Notes under the pieces: generated by a model | Databases searched by the model: none | The model's input: only the letters and a program-made list of their open reading frames with translations | What the model was told of the DNA's origin: nothing | Position numbers and translations under genes: made by a program | Assembly: GCA_902760765.1 (NCBI GenBank) | Contig: CACWHO010000008.1 | Span: 1-16,285 of the forward strand | Length of the DNA: 16,285 nt | Reading direction: 5' to 3' | Source of the DNA: an uncultured Eubacteriales bacterium | GTDB lineage: Bacteria; Bacillota; Clostridia; TANB77; CAG-508 | Shown here: in pieces, positions 6,046 through 14,027 of the stretch | Layout of the letters: every line of letters begins with the position of its first letter | How positions within the stretch are numbered: the first letter of the stretch is position 1

Positions 6046-6867
6046 TTGAGTAAATTACTAGACATGAAAAATGACTATGTTTTCAAAAGGATATTTGGCC
6101 ATATTGGAAATGAAGAAATTACAGCAGGATTATTAAGTTCAATTTTAGATAGAAATGTAAGTAACTTAAAGCTTGATAATAATCCTATATTAGAAAAAGA
6201 TTTATTAGATGACAAGGTTGGAATATTAGATATAAAAGCAAAGATAGATAATAATATAAATTGTGATATTGAAATGCAAGTAGTAGATCAGAAAAATATA
6301 GAGAAAAGATTGTTATACTATTGGAGTAAAATGTATGAAAAAAGTATAAAATCAGGAAAAGACTATATAGATTTAGAAAAATCAATTGAAATTTTAATAA
6401 TAGACTTTGAATTAGATAGAACAAATAAAGTAGAAAAATACTTAACAAAATGGCATATAAGAGAAGAAAATTATCCACAAATAATATTGACAGATGTTAT
6501 GGAAATTTATATAATTGAATTGCCAAAGTTCAAACAATATAAAGAAAAATCGAGAAATAAAATATTGAACTCATGGGTAGAGTTTATAAAAAATCCAGAG
6601 GTGAATATTATGGGAGAAGAAAATAAAGAATTAAAAAAAGCCAAAAAAGTTCTTGAAGAAATAAGTCAAGATGAACATGAAAGATATCTTGCAAAATTAA
6701 GGCAAAAGTATATAATGGATCAAAAAGCAATAGAAGATGCAGGATATGACAAAGGAATAAAAGATGAAAAAATTTTAATTGCTAAAAAAATGAAAAGTCA
6801 AAAAATGGATATAAAACTAATAAGTGAAATTACAAGTTTATCAGAAGAAGAAATAAAAAATATTTAA
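6046..6867 (+). CDS. Rpn family recombination-promoting nuclease / PD-(D/E)XK putative transposase
   Basis: The 273-residue product belongs to the PD-(D/E)XK family annotated as putative transposase or Rpn nuclease. In E. coli Rpn proteins cut DNA in a RecA-independent way and promote horizontal recombination. The N-terminus SKLLDMKNDYVFKRIFG is the family hallmark. The nuclease core carries D62 (GILDIKAKI) and E76-x-Q78 (CDIEMQV). The middle YYWSKMYEKSIKSGKDY is also typical. The C-terminal third is charged and ends with a small helical motif, ISEITSLSEEEIKNI. I chose TTG 6046 because GAGAGGG (6033-6039) lies 6 bases upstream; ATG 6040 would abut that site. It has its own promoter and terminator and is likely an accessory gene. 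No inverted repeats of a transposon flank it. Confidence 0.85.
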   Translation: MSKLLDMKNDYVFKRIFGHIGNEEITAGLLSSILDRNVSNLKLDNNPILEKDLLDDKVGILDIKAKIDNNINCDIEMQVVDQKNIEKRLLYYWSKMYEKSIKSGKDYIDLEKSIEILIIDFELDRTNKVEKYLTKWHIREENYPQIILTDVMEIYIIELPKFKQYKEKSRNKILNSWVEFIKNPEVNIMGEENKELKKAKKVLEEISQDEHERYLAKLRQKYIMDQKAIEDAGYDKGIKDEKILIAKKMKSQKMDIKLISEITSLSEEEIKNI

Positions 6868-6898
6868 TCTTTCAAAAAATAACATCTGAAATAAAGTT

Positions 6899-6969
6899 AA
6901 AACCATCAATAATATACAAACTTAAAAATTAATTATAATTTGAGTTTATATAATTTTGGATGGTTTTTT
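6899..6969 (+). terminator. Long hairpin terminator after the Rpn gene
   Basis: The base stem AAAACCATC (6899-6907) pairs with GATGGTTTT (6959-6967), and the arms continue pairing imperfectly inward (ATACAAACTTAA against TTGAGTTTATAT). The T tract runs 6964-6969. At about 70 bases it is much longer than the other terminators here. Confidence 0.7.
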
Positions 6970-6997
6970 ATTTAATTATAGAAAAATGAAAAAACAA

Positions 6998-7026
6998 TTG
7001 AAAGCAGAGTATAAAAATGATAAAAT
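6998..7026 (+). promoter_or_regulatory. SigA-type promoter of ogg
   Basis: TTGAAA (6998-7003), a 17-bp spacer and TAAAAT (7021-7026) lie 63 bases before the ogg start and after the Rpn terminator. Confidence 0.6.
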
Positions 7027-7089
7027 AAAAATTATAAAGGAAACAATTTATTTAACTTTAAATAGTAATTGAAAGGGATATAGATAAAC

Positions 7090-7956
7090 ATGGAAGAGCA
7101 AGAATACATTCTAAAAAATGCAGATTCATTTGAACCAAAAGACATATTTGAATGTGGGCAATGTTTTAGATGGAACATACAAGATGATGGAAGCTACACA
7201 GGAGTAATAAAAAATGGAATAATAAATGTAAAAAAAGATGGCAAAAACATTATATTTACAGGAAAATGTGATAAAGATTTAAAAGAAATAGTAACATATT
7301 ATTTTGACTTAAACAGAAATTATGAGAAAATAAAAGAACAGCTATCAAACATTGATAAATATTTAAAAACGAGCATTGAATATGGAAGTGGAATAAGAAT
7401 TTTAAACCAAGATTTATGGGAGACAATAATTTCATTTATCATATCTGCAAATAATAATATACCAAGAATAAAAGGAATTATTGAAAGACTTTCAAAAAAA
7501 TATGGTAACGAAATAGAATGGAATGGAGTTAAATATTATACATTTCCAAATGCTAATCAATTAAAAGACGTTTCTATTCAAGATTTCAGAAATTTAGGAT
7601 TAGGTTTTAGAGATATAAGATTATATGAAACTACACAAATGATTTTAAAAAGGAAAGTTGATTTAGATTTATTAAGGGAAAATCCAAATACATTAGAAGT
7701 AAGAGATGAGCTTTTAAAATTATCTGGAGTTGGACCAAAAGTTGCTGATTGCATACTTTTATTTTCAGATTTAAAAAGATTTGATGTTTTTCCAATTGAT
7801 GTATGGGTTAGAAGAGTTATGAATGACTTATATATCAAAAAAGAAGATGAAACAAAAGTTAGTAAAAAAGAAATTGAAAAATTAGCTGAAGAGAAGTTTG
7901 GAAATTTAAGAGGAATTGCTCAACAATATCTATTTTATTGGAGAAGAGAAAACTAG
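7090..7956 (+). CDS. 8-oxoguanine DNA glycosylase / AP lyase (Ogg1 type)
   Basis: This bifunctional base-excision repair enzyme removes 8-oxoguanine opposite cytosine and nicks the abasic site. The 288-residue length is normal. The N-terminal OGG domain shows FECGQCFRW at 20-28. The helix-hairpin-helix GPD core has LSGVGPKVADC at 211-221, with catalytic lysine K217, and FPIDVWVRRVM at 234-244, with the conserved aspartate D237. GLGFRDIRL at 170-178 is another family block. The start is ATG 7090; AAAGGG at 7072-7077 is 12 bases away, a long spacing. addB begins 52 bases after the stop without a visible terminator, so the two repair genes may be co-transcribed. The stop is TAG. Confidence 0.93.
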   Translation: MEEQEYILKNADSFEPKDIFECGQCFRWNIQDDGSYTGVIKNGIINVKKDGKNIIFTGKCDKDLKEIVTYYFDLNRNYEKIKEQLSNIDKYLKTSIEYGSGIRILNQDLWETIISFIISANNNIPRIKGIIERLSKKYGNEIEWNGVKYYTFPNANQLKDVSIQDFRNLGLGFRDIRLYETTQMILKRKVDLDLLRENPNTLEVRDELLKLSGVGPKVADCILLFSDLKRFDVFPIDVWVRRVMNDLYIKKEDETKVSKKEIEKLAEEKFGNLRGIAQQYLFYWRREN

Positions 7957-8008
7957 TATATTGCAAAATTTAATTCTTATACAACATATCAAGAAAAAGG
8001 TGAGAAAA

Positions 8009-11000
8009 ATGGGGCTTAGAATAGTTTATGGAAAATCTGGAAGTGGTAAAAGTACATTTTGCTTTTCAGAAATAGCAAATTTAATAAACAAAGAAAAGAA
8101 AATATATATTATAACACCAGAACAATTCTCATTTACTGCTGAAAAGAAGTTGATGGATGAAATAAAATCAGGAGCAGTCATAAATGCAGAAGTAATAACA
8201 CTTAGCAGAATGGCATATAGAGTTATGCAGTTGGTAGGTGGAGAAGCAAGAACCAAACTTACAAAATGTGGCAAATCAATGATTTTGTATTCAACATTAA
8301 ATAAATACAAAAAAGATTTTAAGTTTTTAAATAAATCTGATGAAAATATTGACTTATGTATGAGCTCAATTTCAGAGTTTAAAAAACATGGGGTAACACC
8401 ACAAAATTTAAAGGATGAAATAGAAAAATTAGATGATGAATATTTAAAAGCAAAATTAAATGATATGTTTTTAGTATATCAAAATTTTGAAAACATAATA
8501 CAAAATGAATACATAGAAGATGAAGACTTATTAACATATCTTGTAGAAAATGTGGATAAAACAGATTTATTAACAGATTCTGTTATATATATTGATGAAT
8601 TTTCTGGTTTTACATATCAAGAATATGAAATTTTAAAAAAATTTATAAAAAATGCAAAACAAGTTACACTAACAGTTTGCACAGACTCATTAAATGAAAG
8701 TTTAGAGCCTGAAACAGACATTTTTTATTCAAATAAAATAACCATTTTTAAGATATTGAATTTAGTAAATGAAGATAATCTAATACTAGAAAAGCCTATA
8801 TATTTAGACCAAAGCCCAAGATTTAAAAATGAAGAACTTAAATTTTTAGAGCAAAATTTATTTAATATTAAACAAAAAAAATATGAAAAAAATTCTGATA
8901 ATATAAAATTATTTTTAGCTAAAAATCAATATTCAGAAATCGAAAATGTTGCGAAAGAAATCATAAATTTAGTAAAAAATGAGAACTTAAATTTTAATGA
9001 CATTTCTGTTATTACAAGAAATATTGATGATTATTCAAGCCTTATCAGGTCAATATTTGCAGAATATAATATACCTGTTTTTATTGATGAAAAAAGAGAT
9101 TTAAACCAAAACATTATAGTCCAATATTTACTTTCAATTTTAGAAATATTTAGTAGCAATTTTTCTAAAGAATCAATTTTTAATTATTTAAAAATTGGAT
9201 TTAGTGATTTCGATGAGGATGAAATTTTTAAATTAGAAAATTATTGTACAAAATGGGGAATAAAAAATAATAAATGGAAAAATGATTTTCATTTTAAATC
9301 ATCAGAAAATGAAACAGAAGAAATTGAAAATTTAAATAATATTAGGAAAGAAATTATAAATCCATTATTAAATTTAAAAGCAAATTTTGGTACAGTAGAA
9401 GAAACAACAAAGGCAATTTATGACTTTTTACAAGAGCAAGATTTTGAAAACAAAATAAACAAAAAAATAGCAGAATTAAAAGAAAAAAATATGTTAGATT
9501 TAGCAAATGAATATGTTGCAAGTTATAAAATCATATTAAATATATTTGATGAAATGGTTTTAGTATTTGGAAAAGAAAAGATTGGTCTAGATAAATATAT
9601 TGGAATTCTAAAAACGGGATTAAAAAATAGTGAACTTGGCAAAATACCGGGAACACAAGACCAAGTTATTGTTGGAGATATTGAAAGGTCAAGAAGCCAT
9701 AAAGTAAAAGCTATATTCATAATTGGAGTAAATGATGGTAAATTCCCAAGTGTAAATAAATCAGAAGGATTTTTTGATGATAAAGACAGAGAAGTTTTTA
9801 AACAAGATGGAATTGAACTTGCAAAAGGAACAATAGAAAACTTATATGAAGAGAATTTTAACATTTATAAGGCTTTCACAACAGCAGAAGAAAGATTATA
9901 TGTATCATATGCTTCATCAGATTTAGAAGGAAAATCTTTAAGACAATCAGTAATGATTTCAAAAATAAAAAGGATATTTCCAAATATAATAGAAAATAGT
10001 GATATTGTAAATAATAATTATCAAATAACAAATAAGCTCATAACATATCAAGAACTATTAGAAAATATTGCAAATTTAAGAGATGGAAAAAAAATAGAAG
10101 GTATCTGGTACATAGTTTATCAATACTACAAAATGCAAAATGAATATTTTGAAAAATTAAAAAATGACATTAAAGGAATTGAATATACTAATATTCCAGA
10201 AAATATTGATAAAAATACAATACAAAAACTTTATGGAAATACACTAAAAACAAGTATTTCACAATTGGAGAAATTTGCTGGTTGTCCATTTTCTTTTTAT
10301 TTACAATATGGGCTTAAATTAAAAGAAAAAGAAGAATTAAAAGTGCAAAGCTTTGATACAGGCTCATTTATGCATGAAACAATAGATTCCTTCTTTAAAA
10401 GAACAAAAGAAGAAAATATAAATTTATCTGAATTAGTTATAGATGAAGAAAAAATTAAGGAAATAGTAAATAAAATTATAGAAGAAAAATTAAATGAAAA
10501 TAAAAAATATACTTTTGTTGCAACAGCAAAATACAAAGTATTAGTAAAAAGATTGGAAAGAATTGTATCAAAAGCTTTAAAATACATACTAGAAGGATTA
10601 GTTTATAGTGATTTTGAAATTGAAGGAACAGAAGTAGAATTTGGAAAAAATGGTAAATATAATCCAATAACAATTGAACTAGATGATGGCAAAAAAGTTG
10701 AAATTACAGGTAAAATAGATAGAATAGACACAGCAAAATCTGATGATGGAAAATATTTAAGAATAATAGATTATAAATCATCAGCCAAAAATATTGATTT
10801 AAATAAAGTTTATGCTGGATTGCAAATACAATTATTAACATATATGGATGCAGTTTGCAAAGAAGAAGATTTATTGCCAGCTGGTGTTTTATATTTTAGT
10901 TTATTGGAACAATTGATTAAAGAAAATAAAAAGGTTCCAGAAGAAAAAATTGAAGAAGAATTAAGAAAAAATTTTAAAATGAAAGGACTAATTTTAGCAG

Positions 11001-11347
11001 ATGTTAAAGTTATAAGGATGCAAGATAAAAACTTAGAAACTGGAACATCAAAAATTATACCAGCAACAATAAATAAAGGAGATATAATATCAGAAAAAAA
11101 GACAAGTGGAGTTAGTAGTGAAGAATTTAAAATATTGCAAGATTATATTTATAGAACTATAAAAGAACTTTCAAAAGAAATTTTAAAAGGAAATATTGAT
11201 ATAAAACCATATAATAAAAATGGGGAAAAACCATGTAAATATTGTACTTATAAAGCTATTTGTGGATTTAATCCAGATGTAGCTGGTAATTGCTATAATT
11301 ATATTCCAAATTATACAAAAGATGAAATTATTAAAAAAATGAAATAA
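8009..11347 (+). CDS. addB: Helicase-exonuclease AddAB subunit AddB
   Basis: AddB is the partner of AddA in the double-strand-break resection complex of Bacillota. The 1112-residue product begins with a Walker A motif, G8-K-S-G-S-G-K14-S-T, in a UvrD-like ATPase fold. The C-terminal RecB-like nuclease has IIDYKSS with D921 and K923, and G937-x3-Q941-x3-Y945. The iron-sulfur staple uses C759 (AGCPFSFYLQYGL) with C1076-x2-C1079-x5-C1085 near the end, the same arrangement as B. subtilis AddB. The start is ATG 8009 with AAAGGTG just upstream; a longer in-frame start at 7916 lies inside ogg and has no support. The gene is followed by a terminator, so addA is not downstream, and it is not upstream either. 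Codon use matches the neighbours. Confidence 0.96.
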   Translation: MGLRIVYGKSGSGKSTFCFSEIANLINKEKKIYIITPEQFSFTAEKKLMDEIKSGAVINAEVITLSRMAYRVMQLVGGEARTKLTKCGKSMILYSTLNKYKKDFKFLNKSDENIDLCMSSISEFKKHGVTPQNLKDEIEKLDDEYLKAKLNDMFLVYQNFENIIQNEYIEDEDLLTYLVENVDKTDLLTDSVIYIDEFSGFTYQEYEILKKFIKNAKQVTLTVCTDSLNESLEPETDIFYSNKITIFKILNLVNEDNLILEKPIYLDQSPRFKNEELKFLEQNLFNIKQKKYEKNSDNIKLFLAKNQYSEIENVAKEIINLVKNENLNFNDISVITRNIDDYSSLIRSIFAEYNIPVFIDEKRDLNQNIIVQYLLSILEIFSSNFSKESIFNYLKIGFSDFDEDEIFKLENYCTKWGIKNNKWKNDFHFKSSENETEEIENLNNIRKEIINPLLNLKANFGTVEETTKAIYDFLQEQDFENKINKKIAELKEKNMLDLANEYVASYKIILNIFDEMVLVFGKEKIGLDKYIGILKTGLKNSELGKIPGTQDQVIVGDIERSRSHKVKAIFIIGVNDGKFPSVNKSEGFFDDKDREVFKQDGIELAKGTIENLYEENFNIYKAFTTAEERLYVSYASSDLEGKSLRQSVMISKIKRIFPNIIENSDIVNNNYQITNKLITYQELLENIANLRDGKKIEGIWYIVYQYYKMQNEYFEKLKNDIKGIEYTNIPENIDKNTIQKLYGNTLKTSISQLEKFAGCPFSFYLQYGLKLKEKEELKVQSFDTGSFMHETIDSFFKRTKEENINLSELVIDEEKIKEIVNKIIEEKLNENKKYTFVATAKYKVLVKRLERIVSKALKYILEGLVYSDFEIEGTEVEFGKNGKYNPITIELDDGKKVEITGKIDRIDTAKSDDGKYLRIIDYKSSAKNIDLNKVYAGLQIQLLTYMDAVCKEEDLLPAGVLYFSLLEQLIKENKKVPEEKIEEELRKNFKMKGLILADVKVIRMQDKNLETGTSKIIPATINKGDIISEKKTSGVSSEEFKILQDYIYRTIKELSKEILKGNIDIKPYNKNGEKPCKYCTYKAICGFNPDVAGNCYNYIPNYTKDEIIKKMK

Positions 11348-11379
11348 AAAAGCATTTACTAGAAATAGTAAATGTTTTT
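11347..11379 (+). terminator. Rho-independent terminator of addB
   Basis: The stem GCATTTACTA / TAGTAAATGT, extended by A/T pairs (11347-11361 with 11366-11379), has a GAAA tetraloop (11362-11365) and a T5 tract. It starts at the addB stop codon. Confidence 0.85.
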
Positions 11380-11409
11380 CTTAATATAATAAAGTTAATA
11401 TAAATATTA

Positions 11410-11543
11410 TAGAAGAAAGTATTTTTTTAAATTATTATAGAGCTCCTCATTCTAAAAATTCTTACAAAAGTTTTTCAAACTTTTGAGAATTTTTGAACGA
11501 TCCTCACTAACTCTATAATAATTTAAAAAAATACTTTCTTCTA
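11410..11543. mobile_element. 134-bp palindromic MITE-like element with internal hairpin
   Basis: A perfect 33-bp inverted repeat pairs 11410-11442 with 11511-11543. It encloses 68 bases that carry a second hairpin: 11454-11473 pairs with 11477-11494 (18 bp, 2-nt bulge, TTC loop). A TCCTCA motif occurs on each side of the inner hairpin, at 11444-11449 and 11501-11506, in the same orientation. The element is flanked by ATTA on both sides (11406-11409 and 11544-11547), as expected for a 4-bp target duplication, although the region is A/T-rich. It carries no gene. It sits between convergent genes (addB and the HD gene), so it could also act as a bidirectional terminator for the HD gene. MITE identity is inferred. 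Confidence 0.6.
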
Positions 11544-11553
11544 ATTATTCTAT

Positions 11554-12311
11554 TTAATTCATATATTTTAATACTTCATTATATATTTTTTCCATTCTAT
11601 CTTTTGTTTGTGGGTTATTAAATTTAAATCTATTATATAAGGTAGTAACATATCCTTTTTGCTTTATTATATACAAACTTTGCTTATAATTAAAGTCAAA
11701 TATATATGCAAAATGTGCAACCAATAAATCTATACTTGTTTTTTTGTCATTATAATTTATTAAATGGTCATTAAAAAATTCATAATAAACTTTATCTGTT
11801 ATAACATCATTTGATAGGTCATTACTTTCCCATATTGCCTTTTTATCTCCAATTGTTAGTACATAAAATATATCTGTTTTATCTGCATCTCTAATTATTT
11901 TGGCATGTAAATTTTCTCTTTCTGTCAATCCTTCTTCTATTTTAGCTCTATTGTGATTTAATATTGCTTTTTTTATAATTTCATCAAATTCATTTGTTTT
12001 TAGAAATTTCCTAATTAGTCCATCTTCAAATAAAACTTTTACACCATATTTACCATGATTTACACTATCTTTATCAATAAAGGTATGATATTGTCTTACT
12101 TGCTCAAACCTACCTATATCATGTAACAAGCCAATTAGTTCTGCAAGTTCAATGTCTTCTTCATTTAAATTTAAGCTCATTGCTAGATTTTTAGCAATTT
12201 GAGAAACTCTTTCAATATGTGAAATTTTTATTTTTATTTTTTCATCATTAATATCATAATTTTTTACATATTCTGCAAATGTTTTTTTGCTTCTTCAATA
12301 TTTATTTTCAT
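11554..12311 (-). pseudogene. HD-domain phosphohydrolase family protein, frameshifted near its start
   Basis: The protein has an HD-type metal-dependent phosphohydrolase domain: the ELAELIGLLHDIGRFEQ segment carries the HD pair, with AILNHNRAKIEEG and KIIRDADKTDIFYV (second aspartate) further on. The natural substrate is unknown. An uninterrupted frame runs from ATG 12180 (208 residues), but the true start is probably ATG 12311, preceded at 6 bases by a full AAGGAGG (plus-strand 12318-12324). From there MKINIEEAKK is followed by a shift at a 7-base A run (minus strand, 12288-12282), and that frame stops at 12264. One more A would give KKTFAEYVKNYDIND and restore a 252-residue protein, adding a helix with SHIERVSQIAKNLA before the HD motif. 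It could be an assembly error, a real mutation, or internal initiation at 12180, where I see no good ribosome binding site. Confidence 0.85.
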
Positions 12312-12366
12312 TTTAATCCTCCTTAAAATTATTATATAATATTTTGTATTCTTTAATTTCTTTGAT

Positions 12367-12394
12367 ATTTTACCATAATAATTTTATTTTGCAA
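12367..12394 (-). promoter_or_regulatory. Candidate promoter of the HD-domain gene
   Basis: On the minus strand TTGCAA (12394-12389), a 16-bp spacer and TAAAAT (12372-12367) precede the AAGGAGG ribosome binding site by about 40 bases. A second TATAAT lies closer to the gene but lacks a good -35. Confidence 0.45.
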
Positions 12395-12419
12395 GTCATA
12401 AACTAAATAAAAAATTGAA

Positions 12420-12448
12420 TGGATTTTTTATATAAAATATAGTATAAT
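12420..12448 (+). promoter_or_regulatory. Candidate promoter of the S66 peptidase gene
   Basis: A perfect TATAAT is at 12443-12448, 33 bases before the start. The -35 at 17-bp spacing is TGGATT (12420-12425), only a weak match; a better TTGAAT at 12415-12420 would need a 22-bp spacer. Confidence 0.45.
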
Positions 12449-12480
12449 TTGTAAAGAAACCAAAAAGGGAGAAATTTAAT

Positions 12481-13404
12481 ATGGAAAAAATTTTACCACC
12501 AAAATTAAATAAAGGAGACACAATTGGAGTTTGCGCTCCATCATCACCAATTGTTGGAGAAAATATTGAAGAATTAAAAAAGGCAAAAGAAATTGTAGAA
12601 AAAGACGGATTTAAAGTTAAATTTTCAAAGAATATATTTTCAAACACTAATGGATATAGTAATACAGCAAAGGAAAAAGCAGACGATTTAAATAGTTTAT
12701 TTAAAGATAAAGATATTAAAATGATTTGGTGTGCAAAAGGTGGAGAAAATAGCAATTCAGTATTTGAATATTTAGATTTTGACTTGATAAAAAATAATCC
12801 AAAAATAATTTGTGGTTATAGTGATATAACATCATTAACAAGCATAATTGCAGAAAAAACAGGACTTGTTACATTTAGTGGAACAAATTTTAAAACAATA
12901 GCAACAGATGAAACAAATAATAGCTATAAAGAAGCAATAAATAGATTTGTAAATGGAAGTCTTGAGATTGGTAAATTTCTTGATAAAAATAGTAATAAAT
13001 ATTTTACAATAGAAGAAGGAAAAACAGAGGGCGAGCTTATTGGTGGTAATTTGACTTTAATTAAAGGACTTGTTTCTGGAAAATACTCTATAAATTTTGA
13101 AAATAAAATATTATTTATAGAAGATTTAGGGTATGAAACAATACCTGCTATGGCAAGCAATGATTTATATTTTATGAAACAAAACAATGTATTTGATAAA
13201 ATAAAAGGACTTTGGATAGGAAATTATGAACACGAAAGTGGATATAGTCTAGAAAAAATAGTTTTAGATACAATTGGAGATAAATACAATTTCCCAATAA
13301 TAAAATCAAATAATTTTGGACATATAGAAAATAAAACAGTTATACCAATAGGAGTAAATGCAAAAATAGATACAAGCAAAGATACAAAAATAGAAGTTAA
13401 ATAA
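12481..13404 (+). CDS. LD-carboxypeptidase (peptidase family S66)
   Basis: S66 peptidases cleave the L,D bond of muropeptide tetrapeptides during wall recycling; the related MccF group inactivates microcin C-type compounds. The 307-residue product starts with the conserved PPKLNKGDTIGVCAPSSP. It carries the catalytic triad S114 in CGYSDITS, E214 in LFIEDLG and H281 in NNFGH, nearly the same numbering as the LdcA triad of Pseudomonas. GGNLTLIKGL at about 188-197 and the E-T-IPAM segment are also typical. There is no signal peptide, as expected for a cytoplasmic recycling enzyme. The start is ATG 12481 with AGGGAG 9 bases upstream. Its stop overlaps the ATG of the UDG gene by one base. The sequence does not decide between wall recycling and self-immunity. 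Confidence 0.92.
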   Translation: MEKILPPKLNKGDTIGVCAPSSPIVGENIEELKKAKEIVEKDGFKVKFSKNIFSNTNGYSNTAKEKADDLNSLFKDKDIKMIWCAKGGENSNSVFEYLDFDLIKNNPKIICGYSDITSLTSIIAEKTGLVTFSGTNFKTIATDETNNSYKEAINRFVNGSLEIGKFLDKNSNKYFTIEEGKTEGELIGGNLTLIKGLVSGKYSINFENKILFIEDLGYETIPAMASNDLYFMKQNNVFDKIKGLWIGNYEHESGYSLEKIVLDTIGDKYNFPIIKSNNFGHIENKTVIPIGVNAKIDTSKDTKIEVK

Positions 13405-13958
13405 TGTATGAAACATGGGAAGAATTAGAAAATTCAATTAAAGACTGTAAAAAATGTAAATTGTGTAAAACAAGACAAAATATAGTATTTGGAACAGGAA
13501 ATAAAAATGCTGATTTAATGTTTATAGGAGAAGGACCAGGAGCAGATGAAGATGCAAAAGGAGAACCTTTTGTTGGAAGAGCTGGTAAACTTATGAATCT
13601 TTCATTTGGAATTGTAGGAATAAAAAGAAAAAACGTATATATTGCAAATGTAGTTAAATGTAGGCCTCCACAAAATAGAAATCCAGAAGATGATGAAGCA
13701 GATGCATGCTTAGATTATTTGAGAAATCAAGTTGTTTTAGTAAAACCTAAAATAATTGTGTTACTTGGAAGTGTTGCACTAAAAAATATTTTGGGAAAAG
13801 AATATGGAATAACTGCCTCACGTGGAAAATGGTTTGAAAAGAATGGAATTTCATATATGCCAACATGGCACCCTGCTGCACTTTTAAGAGATGAAAACAA
13901 GAAAGCAGATTTTATTAATGACTTACAACTTGTTTTGGATAGAATTAAAGTTGAATAA
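13404..13958 (+). CDS. Uracil-DNA glycosylase, family 4 (iron-sulfur)
   Basis: Family 4 UDGs excise uracil from DNA and contain a [4Fe-4S] cluster. The 184-residue product has all four ligand positions: C15-x2-C18 in DCKKCKLC, C86 in NVVKCRPP, and C102 in EADACLDYL. The catalytic motif GEGPGADEDAKGEPFVGRAG is at 42-61, and H156 in the PTWHPAALLR segment is conserved. The gene starts at ATG 13404, sharing one base with the stop of the S66 gene (TAATG). With no strong ribosome binding site of its own, it is probably translated by coupling. Another repair gene pair, ogg and addB, lies upstream in the window. Confidence 0.94.
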   Translation: MYETWEELENSIKDCKKCKLCKTRQNIVFGTGNKNADLMFIGEGPGADEDAKGEPFVGRAGKLMNLSFGIVGIKRKNVYIANVVKCRPPQNRNPEDDEADACLDYLRNQVVLVKPKIIVLLGSVALKNILGKEYGITASRGKWFEKNGISYMPTWHPAALLRDENKKADFINDLQLVLDRIKVE

Positions 13959-13962
13959 TGTC

Positions 13963-13991
13963 TTGAATTTTAAGCTTTTATATTATATAAT
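13963..13991 (+). promoter_or_regulatory. SigA-type promoter of leuS
   Basis: TTGAAT (13963-13968), a 17-bp spacer and TATAAT (13986-13991) lie directly after the UDG stop. The predicted leader is only about 30 nt, leaving no room for a T-box. Confidence 0.7.
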
Positions 13992-14027
13992 ACTAAAAAG
14001 TTTTACAAAAACGAGGAGATGCAAAAA

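Noticed and set aside
7916..8008. Upstream extension of addB into the end of ogg
   Set aside because: The family begins a few residues before the Walker A motif, and ATG 8009 has a good ribosome binding site.
9523..10673. Several minus-strand open frames inside addB (for example 9523-9864, 10297-10587)
   Set aside because: They are antisense shadows of addB, with low-complexity F/S/L/I composition.
12396..12755. Minus-strand open frame over the S66 gene start
   Set aside because: It overlaps a well-supported promoter, ribosome binding site and conserved N-terminus on the plus strand.
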